This document shows, one piece after another, positions 44,651-53,892 of a stretch of DNA of 64,000 nucleotides. The position numbers and the translations under genes are program-made. Origin of the DNA: Paenibacillus brasilensis (lineage in GTDB: Bacteria; Bacillota; Bacilli; Paenibacillales; Paenibacillaceae); NCBI RefSeq assembly GCF_009363115.1, contig NZ_CP045298.1, positions 2,995,001 through 3,059,000 of the forward strand, given 5' to 3'. Every line of letters begins with the position of its first letter. The stretch's first letter is position 1. The notes under the pieces were generated by a model. It did no database searches. It saw only the letters and a program-made list of their open reading frames with translations, and was not told the DNA's origin.

Positions 44651-45460
44651 ATGAGTTTGCAGGAACAGATTATTGCTGAATTGGGAGTACAGCCTACGAT
44701 TAACGTAGAGGCAGAGGTCCGCAAGCGCGTGGATTTCCTCAAGTCGTATGTAACGAAAACCGGAAGCAAAGGACTGCTGATCGCCATCAGTGGCGGGATT
44801 GACAGTGCTGTAGCAGCTGCCCTGTGCAAGCAGGCTACAGATGAGCTGACGAAGGAGCAAGGGCAAGAGTACATAACGCTGGGGGTGTTCCAGCCTTATG
44901 GCAAGCAGGAAGATATTGAGCACAGCTACGCGGTTGCCAAAGCGTTCGATCTGAAATATGCCGGGGAAACGAACATCAAGGAAGCGGTTGATGAGGTTGC
45001 CGTGGAAGTGGAGCATACGTTAAAGGATATCGGTCTTGAACGTTCCATTACTCCGCAAGTGAGAGGGAATGTAAAGGCAAGAACACGTATGGTGGTTCAG
45101 TACGCACTCGCGAACGAGCTGAATCTGCTTGTCGTTGGCACAGACCACGCTTCAGAAGCCATCACAGGCTTTTATACGAAATGGGGCGATGGTGCAGTCG
45201 ATATTACACCGCTTAGTACGCTGAACAAGCGTCAGGTGCGTTTGCTGGCCAGCTACCTTGGAGTTCCGCAGGTCATTTTGGACAAAGCGCCTACAGCAGG
45301 ATTGTGGGAAGGCCAGACGGATGAACAAGAACTGGGCATCTCCTACGAAGCGAACAGCGACTATCTGGAAGGCAAGGAAATAGACCCGGCGGCACGCGAA
45401 AAGCTGGAAAGCTTCTTCACACGTACAGCGCATAAGCGGACAAGCATTCCGGGAGTTTAA
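44651..45460 (+). CDS. nadE: Ammonia-dependent NAD synthetase
   Basis: 269 residues of the single-domain, NH3-dependent NadE. ATP-PPase P-loop LIAISGGIDSAVAAALC, followed by VKARTRMVVQYALANELNLLVVGTDHASEAITGFYTKWGDGAVDITPLSTLNKRQVRLLA and the KAPTAGLWEGQTDEQELG loop. It makes NAD from deamido-NAD, ATP and ammonia, the last step of NAD synthesis. AAGAGGTG precedes the ATG. The length equals Bacillus NadE. Single gene with a following terminator. Confidence 0.95.
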   Translation: MSLQEQIIAELGVQPTINVEAEVRKRVDFLKSYVTKTGSKGLLIAISGGIDSAVAAALCKQATDELTKEQGQEYITLGVFQPYGKQEDIEHSYAVAKAFDLKYAGETNIKEAVDEVAVEVEHTLKDIGLERSITPQVRGNVKARTRMVVQYALANELNLLVVGTDHASEAITGFYTKWGDGAVDITPLSTLNKRQVRLLASYLGVPQVILDKAPTAGLWEGQTDEQELGISYEANSDYLEGKEIDPAAREKLESFFTRTAHKRTSIPGV

Positions 45461-45532
45461 GTGCGTAATCTTATGATTATGAAATTGTAAATCACTCTTG
45501 GTATTTATGCGAAATGCTCAAATCAATAAAAA

Positions 45533-45568
45533 TGCGGCGATCCGCCCGGCGGATCGCCGTTTGCATTA
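45533..45568. terminator. Bidirectional terminator between nadE and a converging hydrolase
   Basis: GGCGATCCGCC / GGCGGATCGCC, an 11-bp perfect GC-rich stem with a one-base centre, extended by AATGC/GCATT. Confidence 0.7.
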
Positions 45569-45581
45569 AAAGGGCTATAGC

Positions 45582-46397
45582 TTAATTGGTGATCCATTCA
45601 ATGAAGCGGCGGGTTTCGGTAATCGCCTGATCCAGCTGAAGACTGCCTCCCTGAAATGGATGAACGGTATTGAAGGTATGATTGCCACCTTGAATTTGTA
45701 CCCATTCAATATCGGGACGAACGGTGGTGAGCAGGGCAGAGCCTTCGCGTAGGCGTTTGGAGTCTTCGGTTCCCTGGATAAGTACGGCTGGCAGCCGGCT
45801 GTCTGCAAGCCTGTCCACGATGGCAAAACGCGAGCGATTTTGCTCCAGATCGTTCAGAATGACTACATCCAGCGGGAGCTGCTGCCCGGTTCTGGCGTTT
45901 TGAACATAGCTGCGTCCCTTGGTGCGCATTTCTTCTTTTTGTGGCAAAGTAAACAGATCCAAATCTGTCACGCCATTCCATGAAATGACACCGGATATTT
46001 CTCCGGGGTGATCCAGAGCGTATACGAAGCAGCTTCCCGCGCCCCGGCTGTGCCCTAATAGAAATAACGGCAGCTCTCTGAACTCGTGGCGTGCTCTTAG
46101 ATGGGTTAGCAGTATATCCAAATCCTCTTGCTCGCGGCTATAGGTGTTGCGTGCGAATTTTTCCGGCTCGGTAAAATTCTCTAAATCCTCACCTATGCCA
46201 TTATGTGAAAAGTTGAAGGTTACGACATGGTTATCCACGCTCAATGCTTCTGCAATAAAGGGGAACATACCCCAATCCTTAAATCCCTTGTAGCCATGAG
46301 CGATGATGAGCAGGCTTTTGGCTTTGTTTTTGGCGGGAAACCAGGAGGCCCGGATCACGGCATCTATTCCTGCTTCAACCACAATGGTTTCTGACAT
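45582..46397 (-). CDS. Alpha/beta-hydrolase (peptidase S9/dienelactone-type)
   Basis: 271 residues. KSLLIIAHGYKGFKDWGMFPFIAEAL contains the oxyanion region, the nucleophile Ser is in LLGHSRGAGSCFVYAL, Asp lies in the IQGTEDSKRL turn and His in GGNHTFNTVHPF. Likely cytosolic; the substrate is unknown. Single gene with AAGGAAGG before its ATG. Confidence 0.82.
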   Translation of the reverse strand: MSETIVVEAGIDAVIRASWFPAKNKAKSLLIIAHGYKGFKDWGMFPFIAEALSVDNHVVTFNFSHNGIGEDLENFTEPEKFARNTYSREQEDLDILLTHLRARHEFRELPLFLLGHSRGAGSCFVYALDHPGEISGVISWNGVTDLDLFTLPQKEEMRTKGRSYVQNARTGQQLPLDVVILNDLEQNRSRFAIVDRLADSRLPAVLIQGTEDSKRLREGSALLTTVRPDIEWVQIQGGNHTFNTVHPFQGGSLQLDQAITETRRFIEWITN

Positions 46398-46579
46398 CCT
46401 ATCCTTCCTTTCTACGGGAATTTTTAAGTGGGTCTATCAGCTAAATTCATACATTGAACTATAGCTACTCTTATTTTAACATATATTGGTGCTGCCCTTG
46501 CGCCTTTGTGGCTCGCCATGGTGTGGACGCACTGTTACAATAGGTGCAGTAAAGTATAAAAAGGACGGGGAATACCCAA

Positions 46580-46984
46580 ATGATCTACGGAATTGGACAT
46601 GATGTGCTGGAAATAAGCCGTATGGCTGACATTTTGGCAGGTAAATATGCAGATGCGTTTTTAAAACGGGTGTTGACCCCGGCTGAACGTGAGCTTGCTG
46701 TGGAACGCAAAGCTAGGCTAACGGAGTTTGTAGCAGGTCGCTTTGCTGCAAAGGAAGCGATAACGAAGGCCTTCGGTTGCGGAATCGGGCAGATGATCGG
46801 GTTCGGTGATATGGATATTTTACCGGAGCCTGGGGGAAAGCCCGTAGTTTATTTATCTTCGTCCGCGTGGAATAGACTGGACTTGCCAGGTACAGGGAGC
46901 TCGGATTACAGTATTCACCTGAGTATTACACACCAGCCCAACATTGCCTCTGCTTTTGTAATTGTCGAATATAAGGAGATGTGA
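46580..46984 (+). CDS. acpS: Holo-acyl-carrier-protein synthase
   Basis: 134 residues. MIYGIGHDVLEISRM at the N-terminus carries the Mg-binding Asp, and FVAGRFAAKEAITKAFG the catalytic Glu/Lys motif; SIHLSITHQPNIASAFVIVE closes the fold. It transfers the phosphopantetheine arm from CoA to ACP. Length and motifs match AcpS of Bacillus. Followed immediately by mutY. Confidence 0.95.
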   Translation: MIYGIGHDVLEISRMADILAGKYADAFLKRVLTPAERELAVERKARLTEFVAGRFAAKEAITKAFGCGIGQMIGFGDMDILPEPGGKPVVYLSSSAWNRLDLPGTGSSDYSIHLSITHQPNIASAFVIVEYKEM

Positions 46985-46988
46985 TGTG

Positions 46989-48227
46989 ATGACTGCAAAT
47001 ACACTGGAACAAAAACGTTATTTCAGTTTTGAACTGTTGAACTGGTATACACGAAACAAACGGGATTTGCCGTGGCGCCGCCATCGGAATCCTTTTTATA
47101 TCTGGATTTCGGAAATTATGCTTCAGCAGACGCGTGTCGATACGGTGATCCCGTATTTCAATCGCTTTATTGCACGTTTTCCGACGATCGAAGCGCTGGC
47201 GGAAGCACCCGAGGAGGATGTGCTCAAGCTGTGGGAAGGGCTGGGCTATTATTCCCGTGCCCGGAATTTGCAAGCTGCGGCCAAACAAGTGGTCGAGCTT
47301 CACGGCGGACAGGTACCGGATGATACACAGGCCGTCGCCGCGCTGAAAGGAGTCGGCCCGTATACGACAGGTGCAATTATGAGTATCGCCTTCAATCGGC
47401 CGGAGCCTGCTGTAGATGGCAATGTGATGCGGGTGTTGTCGCGCTATTTCCTCATTGAAGAGGATATTATGAAGGGCAGCACACGATCACATATGGAAAG
47501 TCTGGTGCGGGAGCTGATCCCCGAAGGGAGAGCCTCCGATTTCAATCAGGCACTGATGGAGCTGGGGGCGCTGGTGTGCACGCCGAAGTCGCCCCAGTGC
47601 CTGACCTGCCCGGTCATGGAGCATTGCTCAGGGCGACTGGCAGGTCGCGAGGAGACGCTGCCGGTGAAGACGAAGGCGAAGCCGCCGCGGCTGGAGCCGC
47701 GTTCCGTCGCCCTCATTGAGGGCAGCGGCGCGAACGCAGGTCGCCTGCTCGTCCGGCAGCGTCCGGCCAAGGGCTTGCTCGCCCGCATGTGGGAGCTGCC
47801 GCACGAGCTTGCCGGGCCAGAGGGATACAACGGCCCGGTGCCGGATGAGCCTGCCATGGACCATCTGGCGGCTCATTTGCTGGCAGAGGGCGTGCTTGCG
47901 CGCCCGGTGCGATTTGTACGTGAGGCGGAGCACACGTTCAGCCACATCCACTGGAACCTGCGTGTGTTCCAGTGTGAAGAGGTCGCCAGCCCTGCAGGAA
48001 TGGCGAACAGACAACCGCTGGCTGCCGAGCAGCGGGCAGACTACAGCACCGGAGCGAAGCCGGATGCGTTGATTGCGCTGGCAGAACAGGAGGAGCAGGC
48101 CCACTCCGGGCTGCCTGCAGGATACCGCTGGATCAGCGAGGCGGATATGGACACCATGGCGTTTCCCAAGGTGTTCCTCGATCTGATCACCGAATATTAT
48201 GCAAAGCAAAAAGGGACCTTGGTGTAG
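46989..48227 (+). CDS. mutY: Adenine DNA glycosylase
   Basis: 412 residues from ATG 46989; AAGGAG (46974-46979) is 9 bases upstream, and only 4 bases separate it from the acpS stop. N-terminal helix-hairpin-helix glycosylase: SEIMLQQTRVDTVIPYF with the catalytic Glu, GVGPYTTGAIMSIAF (HhH), PAVDGNVMRV with catalytic Asp, and the [4Fe-4S] loop CTPKSPQCLTCPVMEHC. The C-terminal NUDIX-like domain recognises 8-oxoG (about 240-405). It removes A opposite 8-oxoG. The linker and C-terminal part are GC-rich and variable. Confidence 0.95.
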   Translation: MTANTLEQKRYFSFELLNWYTRNKRDLPWRRHRNPFYIWISEIMLQQTRVDTVIPYFNRFIARFPTIEALAEAPEEDVLKLWEGLGYYSRARNLQAAAKQVVELHGGQVPDDTQAVAALKGVGPYTTGAIMSIAFNRPEPAVDGNVMRVLSRYFLIEEDIMKGSTRSHMESLVRELIPEGRASDFNQALMELGALVCTPKSPQCLTCPVMEHCSGRLAGREETLPVKTKAKPPRLEPRSVALIEGSGANAGRLLVRQRPAKGLLARMWELPHELAGPEGYNGPVPDEPAMDHLAAHLLAEGVLARPVRFVREAEHTFSHIHWNLRVFQCEEVASPAGMANRQPLAAEQRADYSTGAKPDALIALAEQEEQAHSGLPAGYRWISEADMDTMAFPKVFLDLITEYYAKQKGTLV

Positions 48228-48236
48228 GTCCTCAAC

Positions 48237-48268
48237 AGCTGCCGGAGAAGTCTCGGCAGCTTTTTTTG
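48237..48268 (+). terminator. Terminator after mutY
   Basis: AGCTGCCG (48237-48244) / CGGCAGCT (48254-48261) followed by seven T. Confidence 0.88.
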
Positions 48269-48410
48269 TTCTTTTTTCGCTAAGTCTGACGTCTCGTAAA
48301 AATAACGATATATATAGACCGTCGCTATTTATCAGTCACAATTACATGGCCTGTTCAAAAATGTTTGGTTGCCTGCTTCATGTAGATATACATTTCGCCA
48401 CTTTCGATCT

Positions 48411-48910
48411 TTAAAGTGAATTGGCACGGTCCTCGATCTCGATCAGCCCTTTGCCGATTACATTGGCCGAAACCGGAGGCTTGCCGACCTCCCGTGACCA
48501 TACGGACAGCTGCCCGATATGATGAATCTGGTGGGCGATGACATGACGCATCAGCTCGCCCCAGGCATCAATTACAATCCTGCCGTCCGGTAGGTGATCT
48601 TCAAACCTTTTTTGTTCCAGCCCTTCATGCCAGGCGAGCACGAACGGCTCGACATCAAGTCGAAACTTCGCATCCAGCTTACGGACTTTATCCAGCGTAG
48701 CATGGAGTGAGAAGTCCTCCTGAAAATCAGGCTTGCCCTGAATCGTTTGAATCCAGCTCCACTCCACATCAACGATATGAAAGAGCGTCTTCAAAATACC
48801 GCCGACACCGCCGACGCGTTCTCTCAAAAAAGCTCTTCCTGCGGTACCTCCTCACACCAGCGGTACCATTGTTCCCGAACCATCCAGTTGTAGCGAAAGA
48901 AAGTCTGCAT
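48411..48910 (-). pseudogene. DinB-family protein, homopolymer frameshift
   Basis: The N-terminus starts at ATG 48910 behind TGGAGG (MQTFFRYNWMVREQWYRWCEEVPQEEL) and stops at a TGA in a run of six T (complement of A's at about 48836-48841). The remaining 138 codons (RERVGGVGGILKTLFHIVDVEWSWIQ to the end) continue in another frame. They carry the DinB/YfiT-type metal His set: His in LFHIVDVEW, and AHQIHHIGQLSVW. With four or seven T the gene would be one 166-167-residue protein, so either a true frameshift or a sequencing error in the homopolymer. DinB-fold proteins include thiol transferases. Confidence 0.75.
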
Positions 48911-49042
48911 CCATCAACCTCCAGCATTGTTTTGATGATCGTCGCTACCATCTTACCATGGAATACCAAATCTTTGTCAGCATCTTCTTGCGCTTCCTGT
49001 TCGACTTAATGGACGGGGGCTTCTGTCCATCCATTTAAATTG

Positions 49043-49090
49043 AAAAAGGCTGTCTCACTCGTAGAAATTCTACTTTGGAGACAGCCTTTA
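49043..49090 (-). terminator. Terminator of sodA
   Basis: AAAAAGGCTGTCTC (49043-49056) pairs with GAGACAGCCTTTA (49078-49090); the T-tract lies on the minus strand. Confidence 0.8.
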
Positions 49091-49117
49091 TTATAGAGTA
49101 GTGAATGTGTTACTGGC

Positions 49118-49732
49118 TTATTTCTTTGCTGCCGCGTAACGTTTGTTTACTTCATCCCAGTTGATAACATTGTAGAATGCTGCAATGTAATCCGGGCGTT
49201 TGTTTTGATATTTCAGGTAGTAAGCATGCTCCCAAACGTCCAGTCCAAGTACCGGAGTCAGACCTTCAAACAGTGGGCTGTCTTGGTTAGGAGTACTAGT
49301 GATTGCCAGTTTGCCGTCTTTGCCGACAACCAGCCAAGCCCAGCCGCTACCAAAGCGTGTTGTAGCTGCTTTAGTGAAGTCTTCTTTGAATTTGTCGTAG
49401 CCGCCCAGCTCGTTGTTGATGGCATCAGCAATAGCGCCCGTCGGTTGTCCGCCGCCATTAGGACCGATAACTTCCCAGAACAGGCTGTGGTTATGGTGTC
49501 CGCCACCGTTATTGCGAACCGCAGTGCGGATGCTTTCAGGAACGCTGTCCAGATTGGAGATCAGATCCTCCAGGCTTTTGCTTTGCAGTTCAGGAGCGCT
49601 CTCCAGAGCTGCATTTAAGTTCGTTACATATGTGTTATGGTGACGATCATGGTGAATTTCTACTGTCAGTGCATCAATGTGCGGTTCCAGTGCGTCTTTT
49701 GCATAAGGAAGTTCTGGTAATTGAAATGCCAT
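49118..49732 (-). CDS. sodA: Manganese superoxide dismutase
   Basis: 204 residues, full-length Fe/Mn SOD. Metal ligands are the first His of [13 protein letters not shown], His in [13 protein letters not shown], and Asp and His of [19 protein letters not shown]. The [10 protein letters not shown] and the Gly-Gln/His pattern favour Mn. It dismutates superoxide in the cytosol. AGGAGGGA precedes the ATG and a terminator follows. A second, longer SOD lies at 55856. Confidence 0.95.
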   Translation of the reverse strand: MAFQLPELPYAKDALEPHIDALTVEIHHDRHHNTYVTNLNAALESAPELQSKSLEDLISNLDSVPESIRTAVRNNGGGHHNHSLFWEVIGPNGGGQPTGAIADAINNELGGYDKFKEDFTKAATTRFGSGWAWLVVGKDGKLAITSTPNQDSPLFEGLTPVLGLDVWEHAYYLKYQNKRPDYIAAFYNVINWDEVNKRYAAAKK

Positions 49733-50258
49733 AATAAAATCCCTCCTGGTTATATGGTTGGGTAAGGTATTCCTATGTAATAATACCCTCTACAGTTATA
49801 TTAAACCGCATTCAGGCTATTTTATCAACATTTTTGTTTGTAAAATAGCAAACTGGGAAATACGACCTGATAGCTAGCATGTCCAAAAACCTGACTGGAA
49901 TACACAAAATATAGGTAATATGAAGGAAATTATAAGATACAAAAATGTAAACGCTACATATACAGCGCTTACATGAGAAAAAGGGATGTATTCCTGTTAA
50001 AAGTGTGGTTTAATGATCAAGGAAGCAGAAATTTCGGCTTTTTTGTCGTCTGCTATATCTTTGTCATGTCTTTTGGACCTGACGAATTTGAGGGCATTAC
50101 ACCCTTTTCCTGTTCTTTATTTCATATATAGCAGATCGTATGCATTTTTATCATAATGCCTTGTGATTAACACCATGCTAAGAACTTTAAGGATTTATGT
50201 AAAAATGACGGCGTTGTCTCATTTTTTTATTAAGCTTACGAAAAGGGAGATATTACTT
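49733..50258. other. Intergenic region with a LacI/CcpA-like dyad
   Basis: ATGTAAACGCT (49945-49955) and AGCGCTTACAT (49964-49974) form a near-perfect dyad of cre-like half-sites. Its distance from sodA (over 200 bp) and from the acetyltransferase (about 290 bp) leaves its target unclear. No gene was recognised. Confidence 0.35.
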
Positions 50259-50684
50259 ATGCACGTTCGTTCCTTTCAATTAAGTGATGTGAATCCAGTA
50301 ACCGAACTCATGCAAGTTGCTTTGTCAGAGGAGTGCTACAAGGAGACGGTGGGTGCTTTTGCCCGTCAGCTTTCGTGGGATTCCGGTTTGATCGTCGTTG
50401 CGGAAGATGAGGGAGAGATTGTTGGTGCCCTGATTGGCACGATAGATCAGAATCATGGTTGTTATTATCGTATTGCTATTCACCCCGATCATCGTCGAAT
50501 GGGTATTGGGAAATCGCTTGTGGAGGCCATGGAGCAACGTTTCCAACAACGTAAAGTTAGCCGCATTTTAGTAGCCGGGGACAAGCATAACAGCGCGGCC
50601 ATGCCTTTGTATGAAGCAATGGGCTATGGAGCAAACCAGATTTTACAGGCTTTTCAGAAGCTTAGTATTTTGGCTCCTCATTAA
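50259..50684 (+). CDS. GNAT-family acetyltransferase
   Basis: 141 residues from ATG 50259 (AAGGGAG upstream; the longer frame to 50163 has no ribosome-binding site). It begins MHVRSFQLSDVNPVTELM, with the acetyl-CoA pyrophosphate loop in IAIHPDHRRMGIGKSLVEAMEQRF and the last strand NSAAMPLYEAMGYG. Substrate unknown. Monocistronic; it may continue with the downstream lepB but the 133-base gap argues for a separate unit. Confidence 0.85.
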   Translation: MHVRSFQLSDVNPVTELMQVALSEECYKETVGAFARQLSWDSGLIVVAEDEGEIVGALIGTIDQNHGCYYRIAIHPDHRRMGIGKSLVEAMEQRFQQRKVSRILVAGDKHNSAAMPLYEAMGYGANQILQAFQKLSILAPH

Positions 50685-50817
50685 ACGGCACTCATTGATA
50701 TAAAGAGAATTGAATATTTTTAAAGTTAATATTTCCAATTAGAGCATATCTGAGTAACCGTTGCAATCGGGTACGGGATATGCTTTTCTATTTATAACAG
50801 GGTTAAGGAGGTATATT

Positions 50818-51402
50818 ATGGACGCTTTGGCTCCTTCGTCAGGCCCGCTTCCTTCACCGGAAACATCCAAGCAGACAGGTCGCGCTGGTTACTTACGCGA
50901 TTGGTTGGTTACCCTTCTGATTGTGCTGATCGTCTTGCTGCTGCTGAACCTGTTCGTGTTTAATTTGTCCACGGTCAGGGGACATTCGATGCAGCCGACA
51001 CTCATGGAGAGCCAGCATTTGTTCGTTAACAAGCTGGTTTACAATTTTCATGATCCGGCCAGGGGAGACATCGTGATTTTAAAAGATCCCGACTCCAAGT
51101 CGTCCAACCCGAGATTTTTAGTGAAAAGAGTGATAGGCACTCCCGGAGATGTGATTCGGGTGGAACATAATCGCTTGTATGTGAACGGTGAGCTGCTAAA
51201 TGAGCCTTACACCAACTCCAGGGTGGAGGATGGTGATTACGGCCCTTTTACGGTGGAGCCGGGTCACTTTTTTGTCATGGGAGATAACCGCCATACTGCC
51301 GCAAGCAAGGACAGCCGCTATTTCGGCAGCATTAAATCCCAGGATTTGCTGGGGCGTGCGGAGTTTATTTTTTGGCCGATATCTGGTTGGAAATGGCTAT
51401 AG
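50818..51402 (+). CDS. lepB: Type I signal peptidase
   Basis: 194 residues from ATG 50818 (AAGGAGG 6 bases upstream). One N-terminal membrane anchor (about 28-50), then catalytic Ser57 in RGHSMQPTL and Lys103 in RFLVKRVIGTPGD, and box E GHFFVMGDNRHTAASKDSRYFG. It cleaves signal peptides of secreted proteins on the outer face of the membrane, and would process SacB here. It is a Gram-positive SipS/SipT-type enzyme with a Pro/Ser-rich cytoplasmic tail. Confidence 0.93.
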   Translation: MDALAPSSGPLPSPETSKQTGRAGYLRDWLVTLLIVLIVLLLLNLFVFNLSTVRGHSMQPTLMESQHLFVNKLVYNFHDPARGDIVILKDPDSKSSNPRFLVKRVIGTPGDVIRVEHNRLYVNGELLNEPYTNSRVEDGDYGPFTVEPGHFFVMGDNRHTAASKDSRYFGSIKSQDLLGRAEFIFWPISGWKWL

Positions 51403-51495
51403 AGCAACGATAGTTTGAAATCAATGCGGAACGCGTGTGAACCGATCAGGATCATGACGGAGCAGACGGTTGCGAATCAGGAAAGGAAGAGGAAT

Positions 51496-51933
51496 ATGAA
51501 AGAAGTGATGGTATATACCGACGGCGCATGTTCGGGAAACCCGGGCCCTGGGGGTTGGGGCGTCGTTTTGCTGTATGGAGAGCATCGCAAGGAACTGTCC
51601 GGAGCCGAGCAAATGACAACAAACAACCGCATGGAGATCAAGTCTGTGATCGAAGCGCTGAAGCTGCTCAAGGAGCCTTGTCATGTCAAAGTTCACAGTG
51701 ACTCTGCCTATGTCGTCAATTGCTTCAAACAGGGCTGGATTAAGAATTGGCTTCGTAACGGCTGGCGCAACAGTAAAAATCAGCCTGTTGAAAATAAAGA
51801 GCTGTGGGAAGAACTGTGGGAACTGATGGGCAAGCATGAGGTTGAATATGTAAAGGTGAAGGGGCACAGTGACAACGAGCTGAACAATCGCTGTGATTTT
51901 CTGGCGACCAGCGCTGTTAAAAATTTACGGTAG
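51496..51933 (+). CDS. rnhA: Ribonuclease HI
   Basis: 145 residues from ATG 51496 (GGAAGAGGA upstream). Acidic catalytic residues: Asp in VYTDGACSGNPGPGG, Glu in NNRMEIKSVIEAL, Asp in VHSDSAYVVN and Asp of the final NNRCDFLA. WIKNWLRNGWRNSKNQPVENKELWEEL is the substrate-handle region of E. coli-type RNase HI. It cuts RNA in RNA-DNA hybrids. A canonical type-HI enzyme with handle is less usual in Bacillales than RNase HII/HIII. Confidence 0.93.
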   Translation: MKEVMVYTDGACSGNPGPGGWGVVLLYGEHRKELSGAEQMTTNNRMEIKSVIEALKLLKEPCHVKVHSDSAYVVNCFKQGWIKNWLRNGWRNSKNQPVENKELWEELWELMGKHEVEYVKVKGHSDNELNNRCDFLATSAVKNLR

Positions 51934-52036
51934 CATCTGGAGCTGTTTTCTGTTGAAATTTGAGATAAGAGGATGATTGCAAATTCCTCATAACAAGTGA
52001 TTACGTACGAAGGAATGAAAGAGAGGTGAGTATCGG

Positions 52037-53785
52037 ATGCAACGCGGATTAGTACCAACGGCTGCCGGAACCGCCTCGACCTGGGCATCACTCAAGCAGG
52101 AAATCATTGAGGCAGCTCCGGGGCTGGGTATCGACTCCATCGGGTTCGCATCCGCCGACCCCTTTCTGTCTCTGAAAGCTATATTGGAAGAGCATCGGGC
52201 CAAAGGCTATGAATCCGGCTTTGAGGAGCCGGATATTCATAAACGGATTTATCCGGAGCTGTATGGTTCACAACCAGCATCCCTGATTGCCATTGCGGTG
52301 GCGTACCCTGCTAAAATGAAGAATCCGCCGAAGTCGGAAAAGGGCAAGTATCGTGGTATTTTGGCACGCTCAGCCTGGGGGAAGGATTATCATCTTGTGC
52401 TGCGCGAGGCGATGGAGAAGCTCGAGGCCTTTATAAGCGAGCGAGTGCCTGATGCGATGCTGAAAAGCATGGTGGATACCGGAGAACTGTCGGATCGAGC
52501 TGTAGCGGAACGCGCGGGTATCGGCTTTAGCGGCAAAAACACAATGATGATTTCACCGACGCTCGGATCATGGATTTATCTGGGTGAATTGCTGACGAAC
52601 ATTCCTTTTCAACCAGATGAACCCGTCACGGACGGCTGCGGGGAATGCACCAAATGCTTGGATGCGTGTCCTACGGGCGCGCTTGTGGGACCGGGGCAGC
52701 TGAACGCCCAGCGGTGTGTGTCCTTTTTGACACAAACGAAAGGCTTTCTGGATGAAGAGTTTATGCTGAAAATAGGGAATCGGTTGTACGGATGTGATAC
52801 CTGCCAAATGGTATGTCCCAAAAATCGGGGCCTTAACTGGAACCATCATCCTGAGCTTACTCCCGATCCCGAAATTGTGAAGCCACTGCTGCTGCCGTTG
52901 CTGGATTTGAGCAATCGTGAATTCAAGGAACGATTTGGTCAAAGCGCGGCAGCCTGGCGGGGGAAAAAGCCAATTCAGCGCAATGCCATTATCGGGCTGG
53001 GCAATTTCAAGGATATCAGTGCCGTACCCAAGCTGACGGAGGTTCTGTTGGATGATCCACGCCCCGAGCTTCGGGGCACGGCGGCTTGGGCTTTGAGCCG
53101 AATAGGAGGAGAAAACGCTATGACAGCGATCAAGCAAGCATCAGAGAAGGAACAACATGAGCAAGTACGCGAAATGATCGCGCAGGCGCATTCCAAACTG
53201 GAGGAGCAACAGCAAGCAGAACAGCAAAAGGTCTCTGAATTATCAAATTCAGAAGCAACGGCCGTGGATTCACAGGGTCCAACCACCATTTACTATGATG
53301 AAATGGAGACACCTGTGGGCACTTTGACGTTGTGTGCAACGGATCGGGGGCTGTGCCGAATAGAGTTTGGCGTTTTTTATGCGAAGGAGGCACTGCTTCA
53401 GCAATGGGCCCGGACATGGATCGGGGAATATGTCTACGTGCAGGAACCGGAAAAACTGCGCGAGGCCGCGGATCAACTGCGTGAATATTTTGCCGGAGAA
53501 CGACGGGAATTCAGTATAGCCTTTGATTTGAGAGGGGTTCCCTTCCAAGAGCAGGTATGGCGTGCACTGCAAAATATTCCGTATGGACAGAGCGTCTCCT
53601 ACAAGGATATTGCAGAGTCCATCGGACGTGCCAAAGCCGTACGTGCAGTCGGCGATGCGAGCAACAAAAATCCGCTGCCCATTCTGATTCCATGTCACCG
53701 GATATCAGGTGCAACCGGAAGCCTTGTCGGTTATGCAGGGGGTCTGCAAGTCAAGACAAAGCTGCTGAATTTGGAAAAAGAATAA
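52037..53785 (+). CDS. Fusion of epoxyqueuosine reductase (QueG) and methylated-DNA-cysteine methyltransferase
   Basis: One uninterrupted 582-codon frame. Residues about 15-390 are QueG: catalytic Asp147 in MVDTGELSDRA, two [4Fe-4S] clusters (Cys201, 204, 207, 211 and Cys227, 253, 256, 260), and a C-terminal HEAT-like helix repeat. It makes queuosine in tRNA anticodons using cobalamin. A Gln/Ser-rich linker (about 388-415) leads to an Ogt/MGMT domain (about 418-582) with the helix-turn-helix IPYGQSVSYKDIAESIG and acceptor Cys553 in IPCHRI, which removes O6-alkylguanine. Both halves keep their key residues. GAGAGGTGAG precedes the ATG. Confidence 0.9.
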   Translation: MQRGLVPTAAGTASTWASLKQEIIEAAPGLGIDSIGFASADPFLSLKAILEEHRAKGYESGFEEPDIHKRIYPELYGSQPASLIAIAVAYPAKMKNPPKSEKGKYRGILARSAWGKDYHLVLREAMEKLEAFISERVPDAMLKSMVDTGELSDRAVAERAGIGFSGKNTMMISPTLGSWIYLGELLTNIPFQPDEPVTDGCGECTKCLDACPTGALVGPGQLNAQRCVSFLTQTKGFLDEEFMLKIGNRLYGCDTCQMVCPKNRGLNWNHHPELTPDPEIVKPLLLPLLDLSNREFKERFGQSAAAWRGKKPIQRNAIIGLGNFKDISAVPKLTEVLLDDPRPELRGTAAWALSRIGGENAMTAIKQASEKEQHEQVREMIAQAHSKLEEQQQAEQQKVSELSNSEATAVDSQGPTTIYYDEMETPVGTLTLCATDRGLCRIEFGVFYAKEALLQQWARTWIGEYVYVQEPEKLREAADQLREYFAGERREFSIAFDLRGVPFQEQVWRALQNIPYGQSVSYKDIAESIGRAKAVRAVGDASNKNPLPILIPCHRISGATGSLVGYAGGLQVKTKLLNLEKE

Positions 53786-53892
53786 GGACATATGTTTGCA
53801 AATTGTGATTTGCTAGCTGTCCCATGTTTTGCTATGATAGGTTCGTGTGTAATGCATGATGTTTCATATAAATATACAGAGGTGACGACTTC

